DNA from: Fodinibacter sp963763015
Lineage (GTDB): Bacteria; Actinomycetota; Actinomycetes; Actinomycetales; Dermatophilaceae
Assembly: GCA_963763015.1 (NCBI GenBank)
Contig: CAVXML010000007.1
Location: 62,001-126,000 of the forward strand
Direction: 5' to 3'
Length of the DNA stretch: 64,000 nt
The position numbers and the translations under genes were made by a program. Within the stretch, counting starts at the first letter, position 1, and each line of letters starts with the position of its first letter. Positions 32,914 through 41,272 of the stretch are shown in pieces. The notes beneath the pieces are model-generated. The model worked only from the letters and a program-made list of their open reading frames with translations, had not been told where the DNA came from and did not search any database.

Positions 32914-33903
32914 ATGGGGGAGAGGGGCCTGCCGGACGACCTTCTGGGGCGCCCCTTCACCGTGCGCGAGGCGGCCGAACGCGGCCTGCGCGCATCGGAC
33001 CTGCGCGGTGTCGGTCTGCACCGTCCGACGCGTGGCGTGCGCACGGCATCCGAGCCGATGTCTGCCCACGAGCGGGCGGCTGCCTACCTCCCCGCCATGC
33101 CCCGTGATGCCAGCTACTCCCACGTCACGGCCGCGCAGCTGCTCCGCTTGCCGCTCCCGCCGGCGCTCGAGGGACAGGTGGACCTCGACGTCATGCGTCC
33201 GTCGTCGGAGTCGCAGGTGCGCCGGGCTGGGTGCATCGGGCACCGCGGGACGGAGTCGCGACGGTCCGTCGTCGTGCGAGGTCTGCGGATGGTCGGGCCG
33301 GTCGACACCTGGTGCGACCTCGGCGAGGTGACCGCCCGCGGGCTGACGCTCGACGACCTCGTCGTCGTCGGCGACGCCGTGGCCACCCGCATGGATGCCG
33401 CCCGCCCCCGGTTCGCGGCGCGCGGCGGGTCCGCGGACGACCGCGAGCGGGCCGACGCCCCCGGAGGCGTCGCCGCACTGGCCGCCTGCCTCCACGCCCG
33501 CACGCGGCCACGAGGCAAGGCGATGCTCAGCGAGGCGCTCGGCCTCATCCGCTCGGGGTCGGCGTCGCCGATGGAGACCCGGGCGAGGCTGATGTTCCAC
33601 CGGGCGGGGTTTCCCGAGCCAGAGCTGAACGCGCTGGTGTCCTTCGAGGACGGCGGCTGGCTCCTCGAGGGCGACCTCGTCTGGCGCGACCACAGGGTGA
33701 TCGGCGAGTACCAGGGTCGGGACCATGCGTCCATCGCCCGACGCAGCCACGACGCCAGCCGAGCCGGCCTGGCCTACGACGAGGGGTGGACGCTCCTCGA
33801 GCTCTACGCGGAGGACGTCTTCCGCGCTCCCCGACGGTGCGCCACCCTTCGACGGTTCGCGACGGCGATGTCGCTCGATCCGGCGGCACTGCGCATCGAG
33901 TGA
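32914..33903 (+). CDS. Endonuclease-domain (PD-(D/E)XK/DUF559-like) hypothetical protein
   Basis: 329 aa from ATG 32914. The N-terminal half (FTVREAAERGLRASDLRGVGLHR) looks like an AbiEi-type antitoxin or regulator helix module. The C-terminal half carries LLEGDLVWRDHRVIGEYQGRDHA near 250-272, the E-x-D...E-x-Q signature of Vsr/DUF559 nucleases, and ARLMFHRAGFPEPELN just before. Genes of this layout are scattered in actinobacteria with no proven role. Bounded by 22-bp inverted repeats, suggesting it moved as a unit. Confidence 0.7.
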   Translation: MGERGLPDDLLGRPFTVREAAERGLRASDLRGVGLHRPTRGVRTASEPMSAHERAAAYLPAMPRDASYSHVTAAQLLRLPLPPALEGQVDLDVMRPSSESQVRRAGCIGHRGTESRRSVVVRGLRMVGPVDTWCDLGEVTARGLTLDDLVVVGDAVATRMDAARPRFAARGGSADDRERADAPGGVAALAACLHARTRPRGKAMLSEALGLIRSGSASPMETRARLMFHRAGFPEPELNALVSFEDGGWLLEGDLVWRDHRVIGEYQGRDHASIARRSHDASRAGLAYDEGWTLLELYAEDVFRAPRRCATLRRFATAMSLDPAALRIE

Positions 33904-33931
33904 TCAGGACATGCCCGGGATACCGGGACGA

Positions 33932-33953
33932 CCCGCGCATGTCCTGCTCGGTC
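33932..33953. repeat. 22-bp inverted repeat, right end
   Basis: Complement of 32763-32784. Also forms a local stem with CAGGACATGC at 33905-33914, directly after the stop of the endonuclease-like gene, so it may terminate it. Confidence 0.75.
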
Positions 33954-33992
33954 GTCCGGCCCGCCCCGGCCGGTTGGCGGATGGTCCAGCTG

Positions 33993-34598
33993 TCAGGTGT
34001 GGACGATCGTGGTCACCACGTCGACCACGGAGGGATGGCGCGGTGTCGACGAGAAGCCGAACCGGCACGGCGGGTCCACCGGTCGCAGGTCGCCGAGGGG
34101 GATGCCGTCCAGCCGCCCCTCGAGTGACGTCACCTCGTGCACGTCGGTCGCCCCGTAGAACTCGCGGCGGCCCTCCCGTGCGACGCCCCTGGTGCGCACG
34201 CCGTGCATCGCCACCCGGCATACCGGGTCGACCGCCGCCGCCCAGGCCACGCTCTCCGCGAGCGGCCGGGGAACGAGGCGCAGGAGGCGACCCAACGGCA
34301 TCCGGCCACCGACGGTGAACCGGAGGTCGAGGGAGGGTGAGACCACCCCCCAGGCCGAGGTGCCGGCATCCACGGTGAAGGGCTCGACCCGCACCTCGTC
34401 GAAGACGTAGGTCCCCGACACCAGGGCGGCGGCCTCCGCGTCGGGGGCGAGCAGCATCCGGTGGCCGTCGGCCCGCTCGACCATCGCGTCGCCGAACACA
34501 CCGAAGGGGCTCTCGTGCCAGGACCCCACGACCACCCGCACGCCACTTCTCGAGCCCACGCCCGCGATCCGTCCCCGAAACCGCTGACGGGCACCCAT
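33993..34598 (-). CDS. Hypothetical protein
   Basis: 201 aa from ATG at 34598. No recognised domain. Predicted mostly beta (GVRVVVGSWHESPFGVFGDAMVERADGHRMLLAPD; TYVFDEVRVEPFTV; LDLRFTVGGRMPLGRLLRLVPRPLA). No signal peptide or membrane span. Divergent from the MFS gene with 29 bases between, so promoters overlap the start codons. Looks like an intact conserved actinobacterial protein. Confidence 0.65.
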   Translation of the reverse strand: MGARQRFRGRIAGVGSRSGVRVVVGSWHESPFGVFGDAMVERADGHRMLLAPDAEAAALVSGTYVFDEVRVEPFTVDAGTSAWGVVSPSLDLRFTVGGRMPLGRLLRLVPRPLAESVAWAAAVDPVCRVAMHGVRTRGVAREGRREFYGATDVHEVTSLEGRLDGIPLGDLRPVDPPCRFGFSSTPRHPSVVDVVTTIVHT

Positions 34599-34627
34599 CC
34601 CCCCATTGTCCGCACTAGGGTCCGGGC

Positions 34628-35962
34628 ATGGGAGCGGCGCCCACCGGAGGGACCACCAGGGCCCTGACGCCTGCGGCGCGGCGCGGGTACGGCCTGGGCT
34701 CCGTGGCCACCGGCTCGTTCGGCACCGTGCCTGGGCTGCTGCTCCTGCCGTACCTCACCGACCGGCTCGGAGTGGCCGCCGGCATCGCGGGGCTCATCGT
34801 CTTCCTCCCCAAGGCCTGGGACGTCGTCCTCAACCCGATCGCGGGCCGGATCAGCGACCGGTCGACCAACCAGGCCGGCCGTCGGCGTCCCTTCCTCATC
34901 CGGTCCGGCTGCCTGCTGGCGCTCGCCTTCGTCCTGCTCTTCTGGGGTCCCACGTCGCCCACCGGCGTCGCCGCCACCTGGGTGGTCGTGCTGTTCCTCG
35001 CCTGCGCCAGCGCCTACGCGTTCTTCCAGGTGCCGTACGTCGCGATGCCGGCCGAGATGACCGACGACTACGACGAGCGCACCCGCCTGATGACGTGGCG
35101 GGTCGCCATCCTCGCCCTGGCCATCCTGGTGAGCGGTGGCCTGTCACCGGTCATCCGCAACGCCCTGGGGCCCGAGTGGGGGTACCGGGGCGTGGGGCTG
35201 TTCGTCGGCGCGCTGATCCTCGTCGGCACGGTCGGCGCCTGGTGGGGCACCCGGTCCACCGCGATGAGCCGGGCGGCGACCGCCGGCGGCAGCCTGCGTG
35301 ACCAGCTCGCGATCATCGCCGCCTCGCGTCCGTTCCGCACCCTCCTCACGGTCTTCGTCCTCCAGGCACTCGCCACGGGGGCGATGCTGGCTGGCGTCGA
35401 CTACGTCGCCAGGGTCCTCCTCGGCAAAAGCGGCGCCTCGACCGTCCTGTTCGTGTGCTTCGTGGCGCCGGCCCTCCTCGTGACCCCGCTCTGGCAGCGC
35501 GTGGGTGAGGCGCGCGGCAAACGTACCGGCTACGCCTGGGGCTCGGTGCTCCTCGCCCTCGGTGCGCTCGCCACCCTGTTCACCGTGCGGCTCGGCGTCG
35601 CCGCGACGGCGCTCAGCGTGGCCGTCGTCGGCACCGGCTACGCGGCCTGCCAGATGTTCCCCCTCGCGATGCTCCCGGACGTCGCCGCCGCCGACACCGC
35701 TCGCACGGGCGAGGACCGGGCCGGCACGTACACCGGCGTCTGGACGGCCGGTGAGACCTTCGGCCTCGCCGTCGGGCCGTTCCTGTACGCCGGGATGCTC
35801 GCTGTCGGAGGCTACGTGTCCTCGACGGATGCCGGTGCTGCACAGCCCGATTCCGCTCGGCTCGCGATCGCGCTGGGGTTCACTGTCGTGCCCGCGGCTC
35901 TCGTCGCGGCCTCCCTTGTGGTTCTCCGTACCTACCGGCTCGACCAGGAGGTCGCCAGATGA
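34628..35962 (+). CDS. MFS transporter, GPH sugar-cation symporter type
   Basis: 444 aa, twelve membrane segments. KAWDVVLNPIAGRISDRSTNQAGRRRPFLIRSG near 60-90 is the signature of glycoside-pentoside-hexuronide symporters, with GDRTN-like DRST. YDERTRLMTWRVAILALAIL is the second conserved loop. Imports a glycoside or related compound with H+ or Na+. ATGA overlap with the PLP enzyme, which may act on the imported substrate. Confidence 0.88.
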   Translation: MGAAPTGGTTRALTPAARRGYGLGSVATGSFGTVPGLLLLPYLTDRLGVAAGIAGLIVFLPKAWDVVLNPIAGRISDRSTNQAGRRRPFLIRSGCLLALAFVLLFWGPTSPTGVAATWVVVLFLACASAYAFFQVPYVAMPAEMTDDYDERTRLMTWRVAILALAILVSGGLSPVIRNALGPEWGYRGVGLFVGALILVGTVGAWWGTRSTAMSRAATAGGSLRDQLAIIAASRPFRTLLTVFVLQALATGAMLAGVDYVARVLLGKSGASTVLFVCFVAPALLVTPLWQRVGEARGKRTGYAWGSVLLALGALATLFTVRLGVAATALSVAVVGTGYAACQMFPLAMLPDVAAADTARTGEDRAGTYTGVWTAGETFGLAVGPFLYAGMLAVGGYVSSTDAGAAQPDSARLAIALGFTVVPAALVAASLVVLRTYRLDQEVAR

Positions 35963-37395
35963 CCGACGTGCGTGAGGGCATGCCGACCGAGGACGTTCTG
36001 GCCACGCTGCGGGAGCTCCAGTCCGCCGACCTGCCTGCCCACGGCGGGCGGACCCTCGCCTACGTCTACGACTCCGGCCTGGCCGACGCGGATGCCGTGG
36101 GGCTGGAGGCGCTCGCGATGTTCGCGTCGTCGAACGCCTTGGACCCCACCGCCTTCCCTTCGTTGCAGAAGATGGAGAACGACCTCGTCGCCCTGGCCGG
36201 CGGACTGGTCGACGCACCGACCGGCTACGTCGGCTCCGTCACCTCCGGCGGCACCGAGTCGATCATCCTCGCGGTGCTCGCGGCTCGTGAGGGTGCGGGG
36301 AGGGCGAACCCCAGCATGGTGCTCCCCGCCTCGGCCCACGCAGCGTTCCTCAAGGCGGCGAAGTACCTCGGGGTGCGGCCCGTCGTCGTCGACGTCGACC
36401 CGCAGAGCCTGCGCGCGGACCCTCGCGCCATGGCCGAGGCCACCGACGCGTCCACCGTGCTCGTCGTCGCCTCCGCCCCGTCGTACGCGCACGGGGTGGT
36501 CGACCCGGTGGCGGAGATCGCGGGGGTGGCGGCGGAGCGCGGCATCCGGTGCCACGTCGACGCGTGCATCGGCGGCTGGGTGCTCCCGCATCTGGAGGAC
36601 GTCCCTCCGTGGACCTTCGCCGTCGAGGGCGTGACGAGCCTGAGCGTCGACCTGCACAAGTACGCCTACACGCCGAAGGGTGTCTCCGTCGTGCTGCACC
36701 GCACGGCGGCGCTGCGCCGAGGTCACTTCTTCGCCTCGGCGGACTGGCCGGGCTACACGATGCTGAACACCACGGTGCAGTCCACGCGCTCGGGCGGGCC
36801 CATGGCCGCGGCCTGGGCGGTGACCCGACACATCGGCCTCCATGGGTACGAGACCCTCGCCCGCCGGGCCCGGGAGGCGACGGTCGAGGTCGCCGACGCC
36901 GTGGCCGGCATCCCGGGGCTCAGCGTGGTGGCCGAACCGGACGCGACCCTGCTGGCGCTCGCCACCGACGGCTCGTGCGACGTCTTCACCGTGGCCGACG
37001 AGATGCTGGCGAGCGGCTGGTACCTGCAGCCCCAGCTGTCGTTCAGGGACCTGCCACCGACCCTCCACCTCACGCTGTCGGCCGCCACGGCGCCGTCGGT
37101 GCCGGAGCTCGTCGCCTCCCTCGCCGGCGCGGTCAGCGCCGCTCGGACGGCGGGGCCGGTGCCCGTCGACCCGTCCCTGACCGACCTCCTCGCCTCCCTG
37201 GACCCGGCGACTCTGGACGACGACGGGTTCACCGGCCTGCTGGCAGCCGCTGGACTGGCCGGGAGCGACGGCAGCCTGTCGCTGCCGACCCGGATGGCGC
37301 CTGTCAACGCGCTCCTCGACCGCTGTCCGGCAGCGCTCCGGGAGGCGCTCCTGCTCGCCGTCCTGGACCGGTTGTCCCGTCCCACCGGCCCCTGA
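35959..37395 (+). CDS. PLP-dependent lyase, sphingosine-1-phosphate lyase/decarboxylase family
   Basis: 478 aa. Fold-type I PLP enzyme of group II decarboxylases: SVTSGGTESIILAVLAAREG near 92-111, IRCHVDACIGGWVLPHLED near 195-212, and SVDLHKYAYTPKGVSVVL with Schiff-base Lys234. The tail is longer than usual and Ala-rich. Members include S1P lyase and aspartate/tyrosine decarboxylases; the substrate cannot be told. Coupled by ATGA to the transporter upstream, suggesting an uptake-and-cleavage pair. Confidence 0.88.
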   Translation: MTDVREGMPTEDVLATLRELQSADLPAHGGRTLAYVYDSGLADADAVGLEALAMFASSNALDPTAFPSLQKMENDLVALAGGLVDAPTGYVGSVTSGGTESIILAVLAAREGAGRANPSMVLPASAHAAFLKAAKYLGVRPVVVDVDPQSLRADPRAMAEATDASTVLVVASAPSYAHGVVDPVAEIAGVAAERGIRCHVDACIGGWVLPHLEDVPPWTFAVEGVTSLSVDLHKYAYTPKGVSVVLHRTAALRRGHFFASADWPGYTMLNTTVQSTRSGGPMAAAWAVTRHIGLHGYETLARRAREATVEVADAVAGIPGLSVVAEPDATLLALATDGSCDVFTVADEMLASGWYLQPQLSFRDLPPTLHLTLSAATAPSVPELVASLAGAVSAARTAGPVPVDPSLTDLLASLDPATLDDDGFTGLLAAAGLAGSDGSLSLPTRMAPVNALLDRCPAALREALLLAVLDRLSRPTGP

Positions 37396-37467
37396 GGACC
37401 CCCGGTTGCCTCCCGACTGGGCCGGGTGTTGTCTGGTGTGGCCCACCTCGCGGACCGAAGGACGACG

Positions 37468-39126
37468 ATGAGCGACCCGACACCCGACCCCGCGCTCTCG
37501 CACACGGTGGGGTCCCGGGAGCCCGCCCTCCTCGAGCAGACGATCGGCGACAACCTGGACGCGACCGTCGCCCGCGTGCCCGACCGTGACGCACTCGTGG
37601 ACCGGGCGGCCGGCATCCGGATGACGTACGCCGAGCTGGGCGCCGAGGTCGACCGCCTGGCCCGCGGGCTCGTGGCGGCCGGCATCGAGAAGGGCGACCG
37701 CGTCGGCATCTGGGCCCCGAACCGCATCGAGTGGGTCCTCACCCAGTACGCCACCGCCAAGGTCGGTGCGATCCTCGTCACCATCAACCCGGCCTACCGC
37801 TCGCACGAGCTCGGGTACGTGCTGCGCCAGGCCGGCATCCGGATGGTGGTTCTCGCCCCGTCGTTCAAGACGAGCGACTACGTCGCGATGGTCGCGGCAG
37901 CGCGCGACGAGTGCCCCGACCTGGAGCACGTCGTCGTCTTCGGGCAGCAGTCGTGGACCGACCTTCTCGGCCGCTGCGACGAGGTGAGCCCCGAGCGGCT
38001 CACCATGGTGCAGGCCGGTCTCGAGCCCGACGACCCGATCAACATCCAGTACACCTCGGGCACCACGGGCTTCCCCAAGGGTGCGACCCTCTCGCACCGC
38101 AACATCCTGAACAACGGCTACCTCGTCGGCGAGCTCTGCCGCTACACCGAACAGGACCGCATCTGCATCCCCGTGCCGTTCTACCACTGCTTCGGCATGG
38201 TCATGGGCAACCTCGCGGCCACCACGCACGGTGCGTGCATGGTCATCCCGGCGCCGGGGTTCGACCCCGCCGCGACCCTGTCCGCCGTCGCCGAGGAGCG
38301 GTGCACCTCGCTCTACGGGGTGCCGACCATGTTCATCGCCGAGTGGGCCCTTCTGGAGTCCGAGGGGAGCACGGAGGGCGAAGCCCTTCCCGGCCACGAC
38401 CTGTCGACGGTGCGCACCGGCATCATGGCGGGCTCGCCGTGCCCGGCGTCGATGATGGAGAAGCTGATCGACGCGGGCATCGACGAGATGACGATCTGCT
38501 ACGGCATGACCGAGACCTCGCCGGTGTCGACGCAGACCCGTACCGACGACTCCTTCGAGCGCAAGGTCGGCACGGTGGGGGCGGTGCACCCACACCTGGA
38601 GATCAAGGTGGTCGATCCTGTGACCCGCGAGACCCTGCCGCGTGGGGAGGCGGGGGAGTTCTGCACCAAGGGGTACTCGGTGATGCTCGGCTACTGGAAC
38701 GAGCCCGAGAAGACCGCCGAGGTGCTCGTCGACGGGTGGATGCACACCGGCGACCTCGCCGTCATGGACGCCGACGGCTACGTCCAGATCACCGGGCGGA
38801 TCAAGGACATGGTCATCCGCGGGGGCGAGAACATCTACCCGCGCGAGGTGGAGGAGTTCCTCCACACCCACCCCGACGTGCTCGACGCACAGGTCGTCGG
38901 CGTCCCCGACTCCCGCTACGGCGAAGAGCTGTGCGCGTGGGTGCGGATGCGCGATGGCGTCGAGCCGCTGACCGCGCAGGCGCTGCGGGAGTATGCCGCG
39001 GGTCGGCTCGCGCACTACAAGGTCCCGCGATACGTGCGGATCGTCGACGAGTTCCCGATGACAGTGACCGGCAAGGTGCGCAAGGTGGAGATGCGCGACG
39101 TCAGCATCTCCGAGCTGGGGCTCTGA
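37468..39126 (+). CDS. Fatty-acyl-CoA synthetase (AMP-binding)
   Basis: 552 aa from ATG 37468. ANL superfamily: INIQYTSGTTGFPKGATLSHRN (P-loop) near 195-213, CYGMTETSPVSTQT, DGWMHTGDLAVMDADGYVQITGRIKDMVIRGGENIYP, and TVTGKVRKVEM carrying the catalytic lysine. Activates a fatty or aryl acid to its CoA thioester via an acyl-AMP. Length and motifs match FadD-type enzymes. Stands alone, 72 bases after the PLP enzyme. Confidence 0.93.
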   Translation: MSDPTPDPALSHTVGSREPALLEQTIGDNLDATVARVPDRDALVDRAAGIRMTYAELGAEVDRLARGLVAAGIEKGDRVGIWAPNRIEWVLTQYATAKVGAILVTINPAYRSHELGYVLRQAGIRMVVLAPSFKTSDYVAMVAAARDECPDLEHVVVFGQQSWTDLLGRCDEVSPERLTMVQAGLEPDDPINIQYTSGTTGFPKGATLSHRNILNNGYLVGELCRYTEQDRICIPVPFYHCFGMVMGNLAATTHGACMVIPAPGFDPAATLSAVAEERCTSLYGVPTMFIAEWALLESEGSTEGEALPGHDLSTVRTGIMAGSPCPASMMEKLIDAGIDEMTICYGMTETSPVSTQTRTDDSFERKVGTVGAVHPHLEIKVVDPVTRETLPRGEAGEFCTKGYSVMLGYWNEPEKTAEVLVDGWMHTGDLAVMDADGYVQITGRIKDMVIRGGENIYPREVEEFLHTHPDVLDAQVVGVPDSRYGEELCAWVRMRDGVEPLTAQALREYAAGRLAHYKVPRYVRIVDEFPMTVTGKVRKVEMRDVSISELGL

Positions 39127-39232
39127 CCGCCTCCCGGGACGGGCCGCTCCCGCGAGGCGGACGCCCCCGCCCGCGGAGTAGGTTGTCCCGCGAAGTGCGC
39201 CCACCGGGCACCGTCGACGACAGGAACCCCGC

Positions 39233-41146
39233 ATGCAGACCGGCCGACTGATCCTCCTTCTCCTCCTCGTGCTGGTGGTGGCCGTCGTCGTGGTGCTCCT
39301 CGTGCGCAGGAGTGCGGCCAGGAAGGAGCAGCAGCGCGTCGAGGCGGCGACCCTGCGCGCCGACGCCGACCAGATCGCTGCACGGCTCGCCGGCCAGGCG
39401 GCCTTCGCGCAGCAGTCCGCCGAGCGAGCCGAGGTGGCTCGTGCCGAGGCCGAGCAGCGGGCCCGCGAGGCCGCGCGCCTCGAGGAGGAGGCGGCCGAGC
39501 AGCGCTCGGCGGCCGAGGCGGCCCGCCGCGACTACGAGCAGGCGATGCGCCGGGCCGACGACGTGGACCCCGATGTCGCCGAGTCCTCTTTCCCGCCGGT
39601 CGACGACGACGCGCACCGCCCGTCCGCGGATGCCGGTGCGGGGGCCGGTGCCGCCGGGGCCGGTGCCGCTGGGGCCGGTGCCGCCGCGGCCGGTGCCGCG
39701 CTGTGGGGCCGCAGTGACGGTGAGCGGCATCCGGAGAGCGAGCGCATCGCCTCGGCTGCTGACTACCGCGACGACACCTCGGATGCCGTGCGCCAGGACG
39801 AGGTTTCCGGCGGCGCGCCCGTGGGTAGGGCGGGCGGCATGAGCGACGACGCCCGCCCGGACAACGACGACCTCGGCACCGAGCGGGAGGGTGAGGCTCC
39901 GACCACGTCCCGGGACCCCGACGTCTCCCACGACGTCGAGTCGCCCCGTGGGGAGTGGGGCGGTCCGCGGCAGGACGCCGAGGTCGACCGGGATGCACCC
40001 GTCGGGGTCGGTCATGGGATGGATGAGGGTGCCGACCGGGTGGCAGACGACGGCGCCGACCGGGGGGCCGACGAGAGTGCCCCGCTGTCCGTGATCGCCG
40101 ACCCCGAGGCGTACGCCGCCACCGAGCCCGTGCTCGCCGACGACCAGACCCCTCCCGTCGAGCCCCGGCCGGTGTCCGAGGGCGAGCGGCAGTCGTCGGT
40201 GGCCGGTGCCACCCACGACGACGCGGATGCCGGGGCCGACCACGGCGCGGACGCCGGGGCGGACCACGATGCGGATGCCGGGGCGGACCACGGCGCGGAC
40301 GCCGGGGCGGACCACGGGGCGGACGCCGGTGCGGACCACGGCGCGGATGCCGGTGCGGACCACGGCGCGGATGCCGGTGCGGACCACGGCGCGGACGCCG
40401 GTGCGGAGCGCACCGCCCACCACGGGGCGGATGCCGGCGCGGAGCCGGGGGCCGCGACCGCCGGCTCCGGCGACCTCGCGATCGTCGCCGACCCCGACCA
40501 GTACGCCTCCACCGAGCCGCTGCTCGCGAGCGAGGGTGGGGCGCGGTCCGACGACGACGACCGACGGACCCCCGACGGCGGCGTCGACGCCGACCGTGCG
40601 CTGGCGGCCGACGACCGCACGTCGCGCGCCGGTGACCTCGCCGACCCGGACGCCCACGCCCCGGCGGAGACCGGTGCGGCGGTCGCCGAGAACGACGCGT
40701 CGACGTGGACCGCAGGAGACGACGCCGAGCGCACGACCGGCGACCGCCCCAGTCGCGACTGGGCGGCCGAGGAGGGCGAGCTGCTCGACGAGACGCACGA
40801 CCGTGGTGATCGCCTGGCCGAGGAGCGTCAGGACCTCGCCACGTCGAGCGGCACCTCGACGGACGCGGCCACGGGCGCCGCGCCGGGCGCGGCGGCTGGC
40901 GCTGCGCAGCGAGCGGCCAGGCGCATCTCCGACTTCGACGAGCTGCGCGACGGTGGCTTCGGAGTCGGCTCCGCCGCGCCGCTCGACGACGGCGCGCAGC
41001 CGCTGGATCACCCGGTGCAGGGCCATCGCGAGTCGAAGAGCTTCCACATGCCCGGTGACCCCGGCTACGACACCGCCGAGCCGGACGTCTGGTTCTACGA
41101 CGAGGGCGCCGCCGAGCGGGCCGGCTTCCGGCGCGCCGGCCGCTGA
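39233..41146 (+). CDS. Membrane-anchored, repeat-rich protein with sunset-type C-terminal domain
   Basis: 637 aa from ATG 39233. One TM at residues 5-25, then a Glu/Ala/Arg coiled coil to about 110, a Gly/Ala run near 137-157, a long acidic disordered region, and a tandem ADAGADHG octapeptide (residues 331-386). Two related blocks, VIADPEAYAATEPVLA and IVADPDQYASTEPLLA, flank the repeats. The last 75 residues (ISDFDELRDGGFGVGSAAPLDDGAQP...HPVQGHRESKSFHMPGDPGYD...VWFYDEGAAERAGF) match the short 'sunset' domain. Function unknown; extracellular or cytosolic placement depends on TM topology. Confidence 0.7.
   Translation: MQTGRLILLLLLVLVVAVVVVLLVRRSAARKEQQRVEAATLRADADQIAARLAGQAAFAQQSAERAEVARAEAEQRAREAARLEEEAAEQRSAAEAARRDYEQAMRRADDVDPDVAESSFPPVDDDAHRPSADAGAGAGAAGAGAAGAGAAAAGAALWGRSDGERHPESERIASAADYRDDTSDAVRQDEVSGGAPVGRAGGMSDDARPDNDDLGTEREGEAPTTSRDPDVSHDVESPRGEWGGPRQDAEVDRDAPVGVGHGMDEGADRVADDGADRGADESAPLSVIADPEAYAATEPVLADDQTPPVEPRPVSEGERQSSVAGATHDDADAGADHGADAGADHDADAGADHGADAGADHGADAGADHGADAGADHGADAGADHGADAGAERTAHHGADAGAEPGAATAGSGDLAIVADPDQYASTEPLLASEGGARSDDDDRRTPDGGVDADRALAADDRTSRAGDLADPDAHAPAETGAAVAENDASTWTAGDDAERTTGDRPSRDWAAEEGELLDETHDRGDRLAEERQDLATSSGTSTDAATGAAPGAAAGAAQRAARRISDFDELRDGGFGVGSAAPLDDGAQPLDHPVQGHRESKSFHMPGDPGYDTAEPDVWFYDEGAAERAGFRRAGR
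40223..40390 (+). repeat. Tandem 24-bp coding repeat (ADAGADHG x7)
   Basis: Seven consecutive 24-base units encode ADAGADHG (unit 2 ends in D), followed by two degenerate units before 40450. Unit sequences alternate GATGCC and GACGCC, so the array is not perfectly homogenised. His/Asp-rich and flexible; possible metal binding. Confidence 0.9.
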
Positions 41147-41272
41147 GGCGGCGAACCACCGCGGCCACTCGGGCCGGCTCCTGACCGGCGGTCAGGGCGG
41201 TCACACCTGCGGGTGGGGCCGCGGGCGAGCCGATAGGTTCGTCCCGTCCCCTGCAGGCCGAGAGGAACCGCC

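Noticed and set aside
35932..39234. 1100-codon open frame on the minus strand
   Set aside because: It lies fully antisense to the S1P-lyase-like enzyme and the acyl-CoA synthetase, both of which carry their family motifs; long antisense frames are expected in high-GC coding DNA.
39015..41204. Two long minus-strand frames under the repeat-rich gene
   Set aside because: Composition is arginine/proline or valine/glycine runs mirroring the plus-strand repeats; no domain or start site supports them.
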